Below are positions 9,743 through 19,384 of a stretch of DNA of 64,000 bases, one piece after another. The first letter of the stretch is position 1. Each line of letters begins with the position of its first letter. The notes beneath the pieces were generated by a model. That model saw nothing but the letters and a program-made list of their open reading frames with translations, was not told the origin of the DNA and searched no databases. This stretch comes from Enterobacter sp. kpr-6. GTDB taxonomy: Bacteria; Pseudomonadota; Gammaproteobacteria; Enterobacterales; Enterobacteriaceae. Where the stretch lies: positions 1-64,000 of the forward strand of contig NZ_FOYH01000011.1 of NCBI RefSeq assembly GCF_900116015.1. Reading direction: 5' to 3'. The position numbers and the translations under genes are program-made.

Positions 9743-9744
9743 GC

Positions 9745-11118
9745 ATGTCTTCGCAGTTAATCGACTGGGATCTGGCCCTGATCCAGAAATATAACTATTC
9801 CGGGCCGCGTTATACCTCATACCCGACCGCGCTGGAGTTTGCTGAATCCTTTGGCGAGTCCGAATTTTTGCAGGCCGTCGCGCGCTATCCTGAGCGCCCG
9901 CTGTCGCTCTACGTGCATATCCCGTTCTGCCACAAACTTTGCTACTTCTGTGGCTGCAATAAAATCGTTACCCGCCAGCAGCATAAAGCCGATCAGTATC
10001 TGGATGCGCTGGAGCAGGAGATTGTCCACCGTGCGCCGCTGTTTGCCGGGCGTCACGTCAGCCAGTTGCACTGGGGTGGCGGTACGCCGACCTATCTCAA
10101 CAAAGCGCAAATCAGCCGTCTGATGAGTCTGCTGCGCAGCCATTTTGCTTTCAACGCTGATGCGGAAATCTCTATTGAAGTCGATCCGCGTGAAATCGAA
10201 CTGGATGTGCTCGACCACCTACGGGCGGAAGGATTTAACCGCCTGAGCATGGGCGTGCAGGACTTCAATAAAGAAGTGCAGCGTCTGGTAAATCGCGAGC
10301 AGGATGAAGATTTTATCTTTGCTCTGATTAACCATGCGCGCGAGATCGGTTTCACCTCGACTAATATCGATCTGATCTATGGCCTGCCGAAGCAAACGCC
10401 GGAAAGTTTTGCGTTTACCCTGAAACGGGTGGCGGAGTTAAACCCGGACAGGCTCAGCGTCTTTAACTATGCGCATTTGCCGACGCTGTTTGCCGCTCAG
10501 CGTAAAATCAAAGACGCCGACCTGCCTTCCGCCCAGCAGAAACTGGATATTCTCCAGGAAACCATCACTTCGTTAATCGCCACGGGCTATCAGTTTATCG
10601 GCATGGATCACTTTGCCCGCCCGGACGATGAACTGGCGGTGGCGCAACGTGAAGGCGTGCTGCACCGTAATTTCCAGGGCTACACTACCCAGGGCGATAC
10701 CGATCTACTCGGGATGGGCGTTTCCGCCATCAGCATGATTGGCGACTGCTACGCGCAAAACCAGAAAGAGCTGAAGTACTATTATCAGCAGGTAGATGAA
10801 ACGGGCAACGCGCTGTGGCGCGGGATTGCTTTAACCCGGGACGACCAGATCCGCCGCGACGTCATTAAGGCGCTGATCTGCAACTTCCGCCTGGATTTTG
10901 CCGCCGTTGAAAATGCGTGGGATCTCGATTTCCTGGATTATTTTGCAGAGGATTTGAAACTGCTCGCACCGCTGGCCAAAGACGGGCTGGTGGACGTGGA
11001 TGAGAAGGGTATTCAGGTTACGGCAAAAGGCCGCCTGTTGATTCGTAACATCTGCATGTGCTTTGACGCGTACTTGCGCCAGAAAGCGCGGATGCAGCAG
11101 TTTTCGCGGGTGATTTGA
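9745..11118 (+). CDS. hemN: Oxygen-independent coproporphyrinogen III dehydrogenase
   Basis: HemN decarboxylates and oxidises two propionate chains of coproporphyrinogen III to give protoporphyrinogen IX in anaerobic haem synthesis, using radical SAM chemistry. With the ATG at 9745 (AAGGAG six bases before) the protein has 457 residues and the cluster cysteines fall at 62, 66 and 69, exactly as in E. coli. A GTG at 9739 would add two residues. GGGTP and the HemN C-terminal domain are present. The palindromic repeat element follows. Confidence 0.97.
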   Translation: MSSQLIDWDLALIQKYNYSGPRYTSYPTALEFAESFGESEFLQAVARYPERPLSLYVHIPFCHKLCYFCGCNKIVTRQQHKADQYLDALEQEIVHRAPLFAGRHVSQLHWGGGTPTYLNKAQISRLMSLLRSHFAFNADAEISIEVDPREIELDVLDHLRAEGFNRLSMGVQDFNKEVQRLVNREQDEDFIFALINHAREIGFTSTNIDLIYGLPKQTPESFAFTLKRVAELNPDRLSVFNYAHLPTLFAAQRKIKDADLPSAQQKLDILQETITSLIATGYQFIGMDHFARPDDELAVAQREGVLHRNFQGYTTQGDTDLLGMGVSAISMIGDCYAQNQKELKYYYQQVDETGNALWRGIALTRDDQIRRDVIKALICNFRLDFAAVENAWDLDFLDYFAEDLKLLAPLAKDGLVDVDEKGIQVTAKGRLLIRNICMCFDAYLRQKARMQQFSRVI

Positions 11119-11126
11119 GGAAGGGC

Positions 11127-11270
11127 CCCCTCACCCTGGCCCTCTCCCCTGGGGAGAGGGGACGGATCGAGCACTGACTAACCCTTACTCCTCTCCCTGG
11201 GGAGAGGGGATGAATCGGGCACCGGCTTGCCTTTCTCCCTCTCCCTGGGGGAGAGGGCCGGGGTGAGGGG
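11127..11270. repeat. Compound palindromic repeat element, copy 1
   Basis: This 144-bp GC-rich element is bounded by 22-bp inverted repeats (CCCCTCACCCTGGCCCTCTC at the left end, the complement at the right end with one mismatch). It contains three internal palindromes of the form CCCTCTCCC-GGGGAGAGGG, separated by about 29-bp spacers containing GATCGAGC or GAATCGGGC. A second element of the same design lies at 62888-63030. It sits between the converging hemN and yshB genes and has no ORF. It resembles a non-autonomous REP- or MITE-like repeat. Confidence 0.8.
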
Positions 11271-11283
11271 ACCGCCCCCGCAA

Positions 11284-11406
11284 CTAACTAAACAGCCCAA
11301 CCAGCGCTGCGCACAACACCGCAGCCAGTGCCGTATGCGGTGTCTGGCTGGCAGCCGCGCCGACTTCTGCACCGTTTGAAACAAAGTGAATAATAGATTC
11401 CAGCAT
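11284..11406 (-). CDS. yshB: Small membrane protein YshB
   Basis: This 40-codon gene encodes a protein starting MLESIIHFVSNGAEVGAAAS and ending in a hydrophobic helix (about residues 25-39). The sequence is very close to the YshB small protein that lies between hemN and glnG in E. coli and Salmonella, where it has been linked to intracellular replication. GGGAGAG lies six bases before the ATG. It lies downstream of glnG on the same strand but is separated by about 110 bases, so it may have its own promoter. Confidence 0.85.
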   Translation of the reverse strand: MLESIIHFVSNGAEVGAAASQTPHTALAAVLCAALVGLFS

Positions 11407-11517
11407 GATCTCTCTCCCGCGTGAACGCGCACGATCATACTGAACTCATCGGAACAGTAAAGCGCAAAATAGCAGCAATTTGCGCTCACAATTCAATCTT
11501 TACATTCACCTCAGTCA

Positions 11518-12927
11518 TCACTCCATACCCAGCTCTTTTAGCTTGCGCGTCAGAGTATTACGTCCCCATCCGAGCAGGCGAGCCGCTTCCTGTTTGTGTC
11601 CCTGCGTGTGGCGCAGCGCGGTGGTCAGCAATGTACGCTCCATCTCCGGTTGCGCCTCTGAAAGCAGGTTTTGATGACCGGAACGCAGCGCCCTGTCTGC
11701 CCACTGTGCCAGCAGCGTCGCCCAGCTGTCGGGCAGCGTCTGTGACGGGCTATCGGGAAGTGTGGTTTCAAACAGTTCCCCCGGCAGATCCTGAATCAGC
11801 ACTTCCTGACCGGCCGCCATTACCGTCAACCAGCGACAGGTGTTCTCAAGCTGACGAACGTTACCCGGCCAGGCCAGGCGCGTCAGTGCCGCTTCGGTTT
11901 CCGGGTGCAGGAGTTTGGCTTCTACTCCCAGCTCACGCGCTGCCACCTGCAAAAAATGCCGCGCCAGCCGGGGGATATCTTCCCGACGCTCGCGTAGCGG
12001 TGGCAGGTGGACGCGGATCACGTTCAGGCGGTGGAATAAATCCTCGCGGAATTTTCCTTCCTGTACGCGCAGCTCCAGATTCTGGTGCGTGGCGGCAATA
12101 ATGCGCACATCCACTTTGACCGGCGCATAGCCGCCGACGCGGTAAAACTGCCCGTCCGCCAGCACGCGGAGTAAACGCGTCTGCACATCCAGCGGCATAT
12201 CACCGATTTCATCAAGAAACAGCGTGCCGCCATCGGCCTGCTCAAAGCGCCCCTGGCGAATGGTGTTCGCCCCGGTAAATGCGCCTTTTTCATGGCCGAA
12301 CAGTTCGGATTCAATCAAATCTTTCGGGATCGCCGCCATGTTCAGCGCGATAAATGGCGCTTTCACACGCGGGCTGTGGCGATGCAACGCATGGGCGACC
12401 AGCTCTTTACCGGTACCGGATTCGCCATTGATCAACACGCTAATCGACGAGCGGGATAAACGCCCGATGATGCGAAACACATCCTGCATGGCAGGCGCTT
12501 CGCCAATGATGTCGGCGGTCGGGCCGAAAACCTGCACGTTGCGCGGCTGCTGTTGCTCCTGATAGTGACTGATTGCCCGCTCGACCAGCGCAACCGCTTC
12601 ATCAATATCAAAAGGTTTCGGCAGATAATCAAACGCCCCTTGCTGATAGGCGCTTACGGCGGCATCCAGATCGGAATGCGCGGTCATAATGATGACCGGG
12701 AGCATCGGATGACGCTGTTTAATTTGTTTAAGCAGCGCCAGCCCGTCCATTCCCGGCATCCGAATATCCGACAGCAGTACATCCGGGGTTTTGGTGGTCA
12801 GCGCATCAAGCACTTCATTGCCATTTTCAAACGTTGTACAACTCAAGCCAGCCCCGGTGAGCGCGCGTTCAAGCACCCAACGGATGGAGCTATCGTCATC
12901 AACGATCCAGACTATCCCTCGTTGCAT
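11518..12927 (-). CDS. glnG: Nitrogen regulation response regulator NtrC (NRI)
   Basis: NtrC is the sigma54-dependent enhancer-binding activator of nitrogen-limitation genes. From the ATG at 12927 (MQRGIVW) it has 469 residues as in E. coli; the longer frame would add 19 unrelated residues. The receiver domain has phospho-acceptor Asp54. The AAA+ domain (about 140-370) has the Walker A motif GESGTGKE and the sigma54-contact loop GAFTGA. The Fis-type DNA-binding helix-turn-helix closes the protein. It is the third gene of glnA-glnL-glnG, starting 8 bases after glnL. Confidence 0.97.
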   Translation of the reverse strand: MQRGIVWIVDDDSSIRWVLERALTGAGLSCTTFENGNEVLDALTTKTPDVLLSDIRMPGMDGLALLKQIKQRHPMLPVIIMTAHSDLDAAVSAYQQGAFDYLPKPFDIDEAVALVERAISHYQEQQQPRNVQVFGPTADIIGEAPAMQDVFRIIGRLSRSSISVLINGESGTGKELVAHALHRHSPRVKAPFIALNMAAIPKDLIESELFGHEKGAFTGANTIRQGRFEQADGGTLFLDEIGDMPLDVQTRLLRVLADGQFYRVGGYAPVKVDVRIIAATHQNLELRVQEGKFREDLFHRLNVIRVHLPPLRERREDIPRLARHFLQVAARELGVEAKLLHPETEAALTRLAWPGNVRQLENTCRWLTVMAAGQEVLIQDLPGELFETTLPDSPSQTLPDSWATLLAQWADRALRSGHQNLLSEAQPEMERTLLTTALRHTQGHKQEAARLLGWGRNTLTRKLKELGME

Positions 12928-12935
12928 AAACACCT

Positions 12936-13985
12936 CTACTTCCGAATCGGCAGGAATACCGAGAATTCGGTATGCCCCGGCCAACTGGTGAATTCAATTT
13001 TGCCGGAATGTTGATCAATCAAATTACGGGCGATAGATAATCCCAACCCGGTGCCACCTTCGCGGCCACTGACCATCGGGTAAAACAGCGTGTCCTGCAA
13101 ATACGACGGTATGCCCGGCCCGTTATCTTCGATATCAATACGTGCCGCCAGGCGATAGCGCACGCCGTGCAGCGTTAACTGGAAGGCGGTGCGGGTGCGC
13201 AGAATAATTTCGCCACCTTCCGGCCCCAGCGCCTGCAACGCATTGCGCACGATATTCAGTAAAACTTGTTCAATCTGGTCGGGATCGTGCGGCAGTTCTG
13301 GCAGACTCGGATCGTAGTCGCGGATTAGCGTGACATTCTCCGGCAACTCCATCGACACCAGTTTCACCACCCGTTCGGCCACTTTATGAATGCTTTCTGT
13401 GACGTGCATTCCCGGCTGTTGCGGCCCCAGTAACCTGTCCACCAGATTACGCAGCCGGTCGGCCTGCTCGATAATCACTTTGGTGTATTCCAGCAGCGAG
13501 GGATCGGGCAGGGCTTTACTCAACAGTTGCGCCGCACCGCGCAATCCGCCGAGCGGGTTTTTAATTTCATGTGCCAGCCCACGCACCAAATCGCGCGCGG
13601 CGACCTGCTGGGCGTGCTGCAACTGCTCCTGACTCAAACGCCGCTGGTTGTCCATCGGTGCCATCTCCAGCAGGATCAGGCCCTCAGGCAGCCGTTGTGC
13701 GGTCAGGGAAAGAATGTGCGATCGGCCATCAATCACCAGGGTCACTTCGTTATCCGTAAACCCTTGCCCGGCTTGCAGACTTTCCTGCATCAGGCCAATG
13801 TTCAGTGAAAAATAGCTCAGGAGTTCTGGCAACGGTGTGCCAAACAGTTTGCGCGAACTTTGGGCCAGCAACTGTTGTGCGGCGGGGTTCGCATAATGGA
13901 CTGCCAGTTCATCGTCGACCAGCAAGATGCTGTTGATCAAAGAATTGAGGATCTGCCCAGCATCGGGCAGGGTGCCAGTTGCCAT
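12936..13985 (-). CDS. glnL: Nitrogen regulation sensor kinase NtrB (NRII)
   Basis: NtrB is the cytoplasmic histidine kinase/phosphatase of NtrC and is controlled by PII. The 349-residue protein has an N-terminal PAS domain (about 1-110), the H-box [11 protein letters not shown] with His139, and an ATPase domain with N-box NALQAL, G1 box DNGPGIP and G2 box GGTGLGL. Length is identical to E. coli. An NtrC site directly upstream (14004-14020) permits repression of its own promoter. Confidence 0.97.
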   Translation of the reverse strand: MATGTLPDAGQILNSLINSILLVDDELAVHYANPAAQQLLAQSSRKLFGTPLPELLSYFSLNIGLMQESLQAGQGFTDNEVTLVIDGRSHILSLTAQRLPEGLILLEMAPMDNQRRLSQEQLQHAQQVAARDLVRGLAHEIKNPLGGLRGAAQLLSKALPDPSLLEYTKVIIEQADRLRNLVDRLLGPQQPGMHVTESIHKVAERVVKLVSMELPENVTLIRDYDPSLPELPHDPDQIEQVLLNIVRNALQALGPEGGEIILRTRTAFQLTLHGVRYRLAARIDIEDNGPGIPSYLQDTLFYPMVSGREGGTGLGLSIARNLIDQHSGKIEFTSWPGHTEFSVFLPIRK

Positions 13986-14003
13986 TCAGCAGTCTCCTTA
14001 GTT

Positions 14004-14020
14004 TGCACCAATACAGTGCA
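14004..14020 (-). promoter_or_regulatory. NtrC operator at the glnL promoter
   Basis: TGCACCAATACAGTGCA fits the NtrC consensus TGCAC-N7-GTGCA. It lies 18 bases upstream of the glnL start, where NtrC represses the internal glnLG promoter in E. coli. The first 16 bases are repeated exactly at 15840-15855 upstream of glnA. Confidence 0.8.
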
Positions 14021-14075
14021 TTATAAGCGTAAGTAGATGAAATGTGCGGAAACACGCGATGTTCGCGGAGAAAAA

Positions 14076-14249
14076 AGCCCATCCTGGGATGGGCTAAAGT
14101 TCCACGGCAACAAAAATCCTCTGGCGTCTTTCTCGCCGCTGCTGCGTTGGCTGCCTTCGTTCACTCCGGTCACATAGTTGCCTATGCTCCCGAAGATTCA
14201 CTCAGTTGCCGCCTTGCTGCGACAAGAAATTCACCGAGTCTTAATTTAC
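14076..14249 (-). ncRNA. glnZ: glnA 3' UTR with terminator, probable GlnZ sRNA
   Basis: Between glnA and glnL is an untranslated stretch of about 170 nt that ends, on the minus strand, in AGCCCATC/GATGGGCT (14076-14095) plus six T. This terminator should end most glnA transcripts. In E. coli and Salmonella the Hfq-dependent sRNA GlnZ is processed from this same 3' UTR and adjusts carbon-nitrogen balance. The internal part holds the inverted pair CATAG/CTATG. The sRNA call rests on position and the terminator; the processing site cannot be seen. Confidence 0.5.
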
Positions 14250-15659
14250 TTAAACGCTGTAGTACAGCTCGAACTCTACCGGGTGCGGCGTCATGCGCAC
14301 GCGATCGTTTTCTTCGATACGCAGGGCGATGTAAGCATCGATTGCGTCGTCGGTGAACACGCCACCGGCAGTCAGGAACTCACGGTCTGCGTCCAGCGCA
14401 TTCAGTGCTTCTTCCAGAGAGCCTGCAACCTGTGGGATCTCTGCGGCTTCTTCCGGCGGCAGATCGTACAGGTTTTTGTCCATTGCTTCGCCCGGGTGGA
14501 TTTTGTTCTTGATACCATCCAGACCAGCCATCAGCAGCGCTGCGAAGCACAGGTACGGGTTAGCAGCCGGGTCCGGGAAGCGCACTTCGATACGACGTGC
14601 TTTCGGAGACGCCACCACCGGAATACGGATAGAGGCAGAACGGTTACGGGCAGAGTAAGCCAGCATAACCGGTGCTTCGTAGCCCGGGACCAGACGCTTG
14701 TAGGAGTTGGTGGTTGGGTTAGACAGGGCGTTAATGGCTTTAGCGTGTTTGATTACGCCGCCAATGTAAAACAGCGCCTGCTCAGACAGACCTGCATATT
14801 TGTCGCCAGAGAACAGGTTGGTACCGTTCTTGGACAGAGACATGTGGCAGTGCATACCGGAACCGTTATCACCGAACATCGGTTTCGGCATAAAGGTCGC
14901 GGTTTTACCGAAGCGGTGAGCAACGTTGTGTACCACATATTTGTAAATCTGAATTTCGTCAGCTTTTTTGGTCATGGTGTTGAAGCGGGTAGCCACTTCG
15001 TTCTGACCAGCGGTTGCCACTTCGTGGTGGTGAGCTTCAACCACCAGGCCCATCTCTTCCATCACCAGACACATGGTGGAACGCAGGTCCTGCGCGGAGT
15101 CAACCGGTGGCACCGGGAAGTAACCGCCTTTCACAGCCGGACGGTGGCCTTTGTTGCCGCCTTCGTATTTGGTGCCGGTGTTCCATGCGCCTTCGATATC
15201 ATCGATAGCAACGTGGGAACCAGAGATGGAGCTGCCGAAACGGATGTCGTCAAACAGGAAGAATTCTGGTTCTGGCCCGAACAGAACGGTGTCTGCGATG
15301 CCGGTTGAACGCAGGTATTCTTCAGCGCGTTTCGCGATGGAGCGCGGGTCACGGTCATAGCCCTGGAAAGTACCTGGTTCCAGGATATCGCAACGGATGA
15401 TCAGCGTAGATTCTTCGTAGAACGGGTCAATGACAGCGGTGGTCGCATCCGGCATCAGAACCATGTCGGATTCGTTGATACCTTTCCAGCCACCAATCGA
15501 GGAGCCGTCAAACATTTTGCCTTCTTCAAAGAATTCGGCATTTACCTGGTGAGCAGGAATAGTGACGTGCTGTTCTTTACCTTTGGTGTCAGTGAAGCGC
15601 AGATCAACAAACTTCACTTCATGTTCATTCAGCATCGTCAAAACGTGTTCAGCGGACAT
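14250..15659 (-). CDS. glnA: Glutamine synthetase
   Basis: GlnA condenses ammonia and glutamate to glutamine at the expense of ATP and is the main ammonia-assimilating enzyme under nitrogen limitation. The 469-residue type I beta subunit carries the metal and ATP site motifs ([25 protein letters not shown]) and the adenylylated tyrosine in [10 protein letters not shown], so GlnE control should operate. It is the first gene of glnALG with a sigma54 promoter and upstream NtrC sites. Confidence 0.98.
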   Translation of the reverse strand: MSAEHVLTMLNEHEVKFVDLRFTDTKGKEQHVTIPAHQVNAEFFEEGKMFDGSSIGGWKGINESDMVLMPDATTAVIDPFYEESTLIIRCDILEPGTFQGYDRDPRSIAKRAEEYLRSTGIADTVLFGPEPEFFLFDDIRFGSSISGSHVAIDDIEGAWNTGTKYEGGNKGHRPAVKGGYFPVPPVDSAQDLRSTMCLVMEEMGLVVEAHHHEVATAGQNEVATRFNTMTKKADEIQIYKYVVHNVAHRFGKTATFMPKPMFGDNGSGMHCHMSLSKNGTNLFSGDKYAGLSEQALFYIGGVIKHAKAINALSNPTTNSYKRLVPGYEAPVMLAYSARNRSASIRIPVVASPKARRIEVRFPDPAANPYLCFAALLMAGLDGIKNKIHPGEAMDKNLYDLPPEEAAEIPQVAGSLEEALNALDADREFLTAGGVFTDDAIDAYIALRIEENDRVRMTPHPVEFELYYSV

Positions 15660-15749
15660 ACTTAACTCTCCCGGATTTGGTCATTGTCGTCGTGGTAACG
15701 AGGTCTACAAATAGTGCTTATAATTGGCAGTGACGCCCTGTAAAAGATA

Positions 15750-15767
15750 AAGCGAAATCTGTGCCAA
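15750..15767 (-). promoter_or_regulatory. glnAp2 sigma54 promoter
   Basis: On the minus strand TTGGCACAGATTTCGCTT has the -24 GG and -12 GC elements of a sigma54 promoter and is essentially the E. coli glnAp2 sequence. It lies about 90 bases upstream of glnA. Confidence 0.88.
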
Positions 15768-15796
15768 CTTTAAAATCACCCCCAAAAGGCGTTATG

Positions 15797-15888
15797 ATGC
15801 ACATCATAGTGCAAAAGGGCTGCACCAGGATGGATAGATTGCACCAATACAGTGCTCGTCAGTGAACGATGCGCACCGTATTGGTGCA
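15797..15888 (-). promoter_or_regulatory. NtrC enhancer sites and glnA-typA intergenic region
   Basis: Two strong NtrC sites are visible: TGCACCAATACAGTGCT at 15840-15856 and GCACCGTATTGGTGC at 15873-15887. A weaker one, TGCACATCATAGTGCA, lies at 15798-15813, and a half site TGCACCA near 15821. This reproduces the E. coli arrangement, in which two high-affinity sites act as enhancer and lower-affinity sites act as governor. The whole 380-bp glnA-typA spacer (15660-16039) has no ORF; its right part should hold the typA promoter. Confidence 0.82.
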
Positions 15889-16039
15889 ATTTTCGTTAAG
15901 GTGCCCTTTTACCGCTCCGTGAAAGCGATCACAAAGCCTTACTTTCCGTATTGTTTGTAAGAGATCTTTGTGATCCTGTTCTGTACTGCGATTAATACGT
16001 GTACAATAACGCGCTATTTCTAATGCCTGAGGCAAAGTT

Positions 16040-17863
16040 GTGATCGAAAATTTGCGTAACATCGCCATCATCGCGCACGTCGACCATGGTAAAACGACCC
16101 TGGTTGACAAGCTGCTACAGCAATCCGGTACTTTCAGCGAGCGCGCTGAAACCCAGGAACGTGTGATGGACTCCAACGATTTGGAGAAAGAGCGTGGGAT
16201 TACCATCCTCGCTAAAAACACCGCTATTAAATGGAATGACTACCGTATCAATATCGTTGATACCCCGGGTCACGCCGACTTTGGTGGTGAAGTTGAACGT
16301 GTAATGTCCATGGTAGACTCCGTGCTGCTGGTGGTTGACGCAATGGATGGCCCAATGCCGCAGACGCGCTTTGTAACCAAAAAAGCGTTTGCTCATGGCC
16401 TGAAGCCGATTGTTGTTATCAACAAAGTTGACCGTCCTGGCGCGCGTCCGGACTGGGTTGTTGATCAGGTATTCGACCTGTTCGTTAACCTCGACGCGAC
16501 CGACGAGCAGCTCGATTTCCCAATCATCTACGCTTCTGCGCTGATGGGTATCGCCGGTAACGATCACACTGACATGGCGGAAGACATGACCCCGCTGTAC
16601 CAGGCGATTGTTGACCACGTTAAAGCACCGAGCGTTGACCTTGATGGTCCGTTCCAGATGCAGATTTCCCAGCTCGATTACAACAACTACGTTGGTGTTA
16701 TCGGCATCGGTCGCATCAAACGCGGTAAAGTGAAGCCAAACCAGCAAGTTACTGTTATCGACAGCGAAGGCAAAACTCGCAACGGTAAAGTGGGCAAAGT
16801 GCTGGGCCACCTCGGTCTGGAGCGTATTGAATCCACCGAAGCGGAAGCAGGCGACATCATCGCGATCACCGGTCTTGGCGAGCTGAACATCTCCGACACC
16901 ATTTGCGATCCGCAAAACGTCGAAGCGCTGCCAGCGCTGTCTGTTGATGAACCGACCGTGACCATGTTCTTCAACGTCAACACCTCTCCGTTCTGTGGTA
17001 AAGAAGGTAAATTCGTTACCTCCCGTCAGATCCTTGACCGCCTGAACAAAGAGCTGGTGCACAACGTGGCACTGCGTGTTGAAGAAACCGAAGATGCGGA
17101 CGCGTTCCGTGTATCCGGCCGTGGCGAACTGCACCTGTCTGTACTGATCGAAAACATGCGTCGTGAAGGCTTCGAACTGGCTGTGTCCCGTCCGAAAGTT
17201 ATCAACCGTATGATCGACGGCCGCATGCAAGAGCCGTTCGAAAACGTAACCCTGGATATCGAAGAACAGCATCAGGGTTCTGTGATGCAGGCGATGGGTG
17301 AGCGTAAGGGTGACGTTAAAGACATGATCCCTGACGGCAAAGGCCGTATTCGTCTGGATTACCTGATCCCGGCACGTGGCCTGATCGGTTTCCGTACCGA
17401 GTTCATGACCATGACCTCCGGTACCGGTCTGCTGTACTCCACTTTCAGCCACTACGACGATGTACGTCCGGGCGAAATCGGCCAGCGTAACAACGGCGTG
17501 CTGATCTCCAACGGGCAGGGTAAAGCAGTCGCGTTTGCGCTGTTCAGCCTGCAGGATCGCGGTAAGCTGTTCCTGGGTCACGGTGCAGAAGTCTATGAAG
17601 GCCAGATCATCGGTATTCACAGCCGTTCTAACGACCTGACCGTTAACTGCCTGACCGGTAAGAAACTGACCAACATGCGTGCGTCTGGTACAGACGAAGC
17701 GACGGTTCTGGTTCCGCCGATCAAAATGTCCCTTGAGCAGGCACTTGAGTTTATCGATGACGACGAACTGGTAGAAGTTACTCCTACCTCCGTGCGTATC
17801 CGTAAACGTCACCTGACCGAGAACGACCGTAAACGCGCAATGCGCGGCCCGAAAGACGCGTAA
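16040..17863 (+). CDS. typA: Ribosome-associated GTPase TypA/BipA
   Basis: TypA is a translational GTPase related to EF-G and LepA that helps large-subunit assembly at low temperature and under stress. The 607-residue protein begins with GTG; GAGG lies seven bases upstream. It has G1 AHVDHGKTT (about 12-20), the switch I motif RGITI, G3 [11 protein letters not shown] and G4 NKVD, then domains II, III, V and the TypA-specific C-terminal domain. Length equals that of E. coli TypA. A terminator follows. Confidence 0.97.
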   Translation: MIENLRNIAIIAHVDHGKTTLVDKLLQQSGTFSERAETQERVMDSNDLEKERGITILAKNTAIKWNDYRINIVDTPGHADFGGEVERVMSMVDSVLLVVDAMDGPMPQTRFVTKKAFAHGLKPIVVINKVDRPGARPDWVVDQVFDLFVNLDATDEQLDFPIIYASALMGIAGNDHTDMAEDMTPLYQAIVDHVKAPSVDLDGPFQMQISQLDYNNYVGVIGIGRIKRGKVKPNQQVTVIDSEGKTRNGKVGKVLGHLGLERIESTEAEAGDIIAITGLGELNISDTICDPQNVEALPALSVDEPTVTMFFNVNTSPFCGKEGKFVTSRQILDRLNKELVHNVALRVEETEDADAFRVSGRGELHLSVLIENMRREGFELAVSRPKVINRMIDGRMQEPFENVTLDIEEQHQGSVMQAMGERKGDVKDMIPDGKGRIRLDYLIPARGLIGFRTEFMTMTSGTGLLYSTFSHYDDVRPGEIGQRNNGVLISNGQGKAVAFALFSLQDRGKLFLGHGAEVYEGQIIGIHSRSNDLTVNCLTGKKLTNMRASGTDEATVLVPPIKMSLEQALEFIDDDELVEVTPTSVRIRKRHLTENDRKRAMRGPKDA

Positions 17864-17884
17864 GCCTCTCCGGCACTAAAAACG

Positions 17885-17915
17885 AAGCCCTGTCTGCAAA
17901 GACGGGGCTTTTTTT
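17885..17915 (+). terminator. typA terminator
   Basis: AAGCCCTGTCT pairs with AGACGGGGCTT (one G-T pair) around GCAA and is followed by a long T-run. It lies 21 bases after the typA stop and just before the converging yihO. Confidence 0.88.
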
Positions 17916-17923
17916 ATTGCGCT

Positions 17924-19342
17924 CTATACATTCACCGCGGTTGTTTCTCTTTTCGCCGCCACGGTCGCGGGCGCGTCTTGTTTTTTCCGCTGCCCGATCT
18001 CCTCAATAATCATCGCAAACCGCTGCTCGTTGAGTTTGTAGAAGAACCCCATTGTGAGCGCTGCTACGATGGCCAGTCCGCACGGCCAGAGGAAGATTAA
18101 CTGCCGCAAGCCCAGCAGCGTGCCTTCGCTTTGGATCGTATTGGGAATATAGCCAATCTGCGTCAGCATAATGCCCGGCAGGAATCCGGCGAGCGCGGCG
18201 GAGATCTTGCGTGAAAAGGTATACCCGGTGTACACCGATCCTTCGGCGCGAATGCCCGTTTTCCACTCTCCATAATCAACCGTATCCGGCACCAGAGCCC
18301 AGTTGAGGCTGTTCACAAAAGCGGTACCAAAAAACGCCATGCAGGAAAAGAGCACAAACGTCAGCGAGTTGCTGCCGTAGAAGAAGTTCAGCACGTCACC
18401 CACCGCCCACAGCGTAAGACCGCCGAGGTAAACCTGTTTTTTCCCAAAACGCTTCACTGCGCCGGGTACCAGGAACACCCCTACCAGAATGCAGCCCATG
18501 CTGAAAAAGCCCATCCACGACAGCAAATGAATGTCGTTGAGCACGTACTGGGTGTAATAGACCTGAATGGCGAGCTTGATATTGAACGCCGCCAGCGTAC
18601 AGAGATTCGCCAGGCACAGCACCAGCAACGGCGGGTTGTGGAAGATGGCGCAGAACGATTTTACAATCCCCGGCTTATGGTGATCGGGCGTCAACTCGAC
18701 ATAACGCTCCCTGACCCCGCTGTAACACCACCACATGCAGAACAGGCCGCCGGTGGTAAAAATCAGCGCCGCCACCAGATAGCCGAGGGAGGGCTTTTCG
18801 GTAAACAGCGACTGGATCGGCATAAAGCCCACGGTACACAGCAGCAGCCCGACGGTGGCACCGCCCTGACGCCACGCCGCCAGGTGCGCGCGCTCCTGCG
18901 GATTTTTGGTGATGGCCGGCACCATCGCGCCATAGGAGCAGTTCATCAGGCTATAGAACAGCCCGAACAGCATAAACAGTACCGTAGCCAGCGCGGTTTT
19001 CACCGTCAGGCTAAAGTCATTCGCCATAAACTGCGCGCTGGCGACCAGCGCCACCGGGATCGCGGCGTACAGGATAAAGGGCCGGAACTTGCCTTTTGCG
19101 CCGATAGCGCGCCGGGAATCCAGCAGCACACCGGTAAGCATATCGGTGAAGGCGGTGAAAAACTTCGCCACCAGAAAAATGATCCCGCCGTAAAATGCGG
19201 GCATCCCTAACTCATCGGTGTAAAACTTGAGCAAATAGAGTGTGCCGATGCACAGCATCAAATTAGAGCCAAAATCTCCCATTCCGTAGGAGAATTTTTC
19301 ACGCAGGCTCAACTTCAGGGTTAACGGATCGTGAGTCATCAT
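17924..19342 (-). CDS. yihO: Sulfoquinovose-cluster transporter YihO (GPH family)
   Basis: This 472-residue inner-membrane protein of the glycoside-pentoside-hexuronide symporter family has about twelve hydrophobic helices and the family signature GMGDFGSNL near the N-terminus. By homology it matches E. coli YihO, assigned to uptake of sulfoquinovose or its glycosides. It is the last gene of the minus-strand operon yihU-T-S-Q-P-O. It is clearly a paralogue of its neighbour YihP, with shared blocks such as LYLLKFYTD and AAWRQGGAT. Which of the two carries which substrate, or exports DHPS, is not decided by sequence. Confidence 0.93.
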   Translation of the reverse strand: MMTHDPLTLKLSLREKFSYGMGDFGSNLMLCIGTLYLLKFYTDELGMPAFYGGIIFLVAKFFTAFTDMLTGVLLDSRRAIGAKGKFRPFILYAAIPVALVASAQFMANDFSLTVKTALATVLFMLFGLFYSLMNCSYGAMVPAITKNPQERAHLAAWRQGGATVGLLLCTVGFMPIQSLFTEKPSLGYLVAALIFTTGGLFCMWWCYSGVRERYVELTPDHHKPGIVKSFCAIFHNPPLLVLCLANLCTLAAFNIKLAIQVYYTQYVLNDIHLLSWMGFFSMGCILVGVFLVPGAVKRFGKKQVYLGGLTLWAVGDVLNFFYGSNSLTFVLFSCMAFFGTAFVNSLNWALVPDTVDYGEWKTGIRAEGSVYTGYTFSRKISAALAGFLPGIMLTQIGYIPNTIQSEGTLLGLRQLIFLWPCGLAIVAALTMGFFYKLNEQRFAMIIEEIGQRKKQDAPATVAAKRETTAVNV

Positions 19343-19350
19343 CGTTCCTC

Positions 19351-19373
19351 ATGACGCCCGCCGGGGGCGTCAT
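19351..19373 (-). repeat. Intercistronic hairpin between yihP and yihO
   Basis: ATGACGCCC and GGGCGTCAT form a perfect 9-bp stem with a 5-nt loop in the 42-bp gap. No T-run follows, so it is more likely an mRNA stability element than a terminator. Confidence 0.6.
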
Positions 19374-19384
19374 CCTCTGTTGCG

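Noticed and set aside
11127-11270. CRISPR-like repeat-spacer array
   Set aside because: The repeated palindromes are only three per element, vary in sequence, have outer inverted repeats, recur as a unit elsewhere, and no cas genes are present.
14178-15308. 376-codon open frame on the plus strand in glnA
   Set aside because: It is antisense to glnA, which is intact and has the expected length and motifs.
16115-17812. 565-codon open frame antisense to typA
   Set aside because: The translation is a mirror of typA with no ribosome site and no recognisable domain; typA itself is fully conserved.
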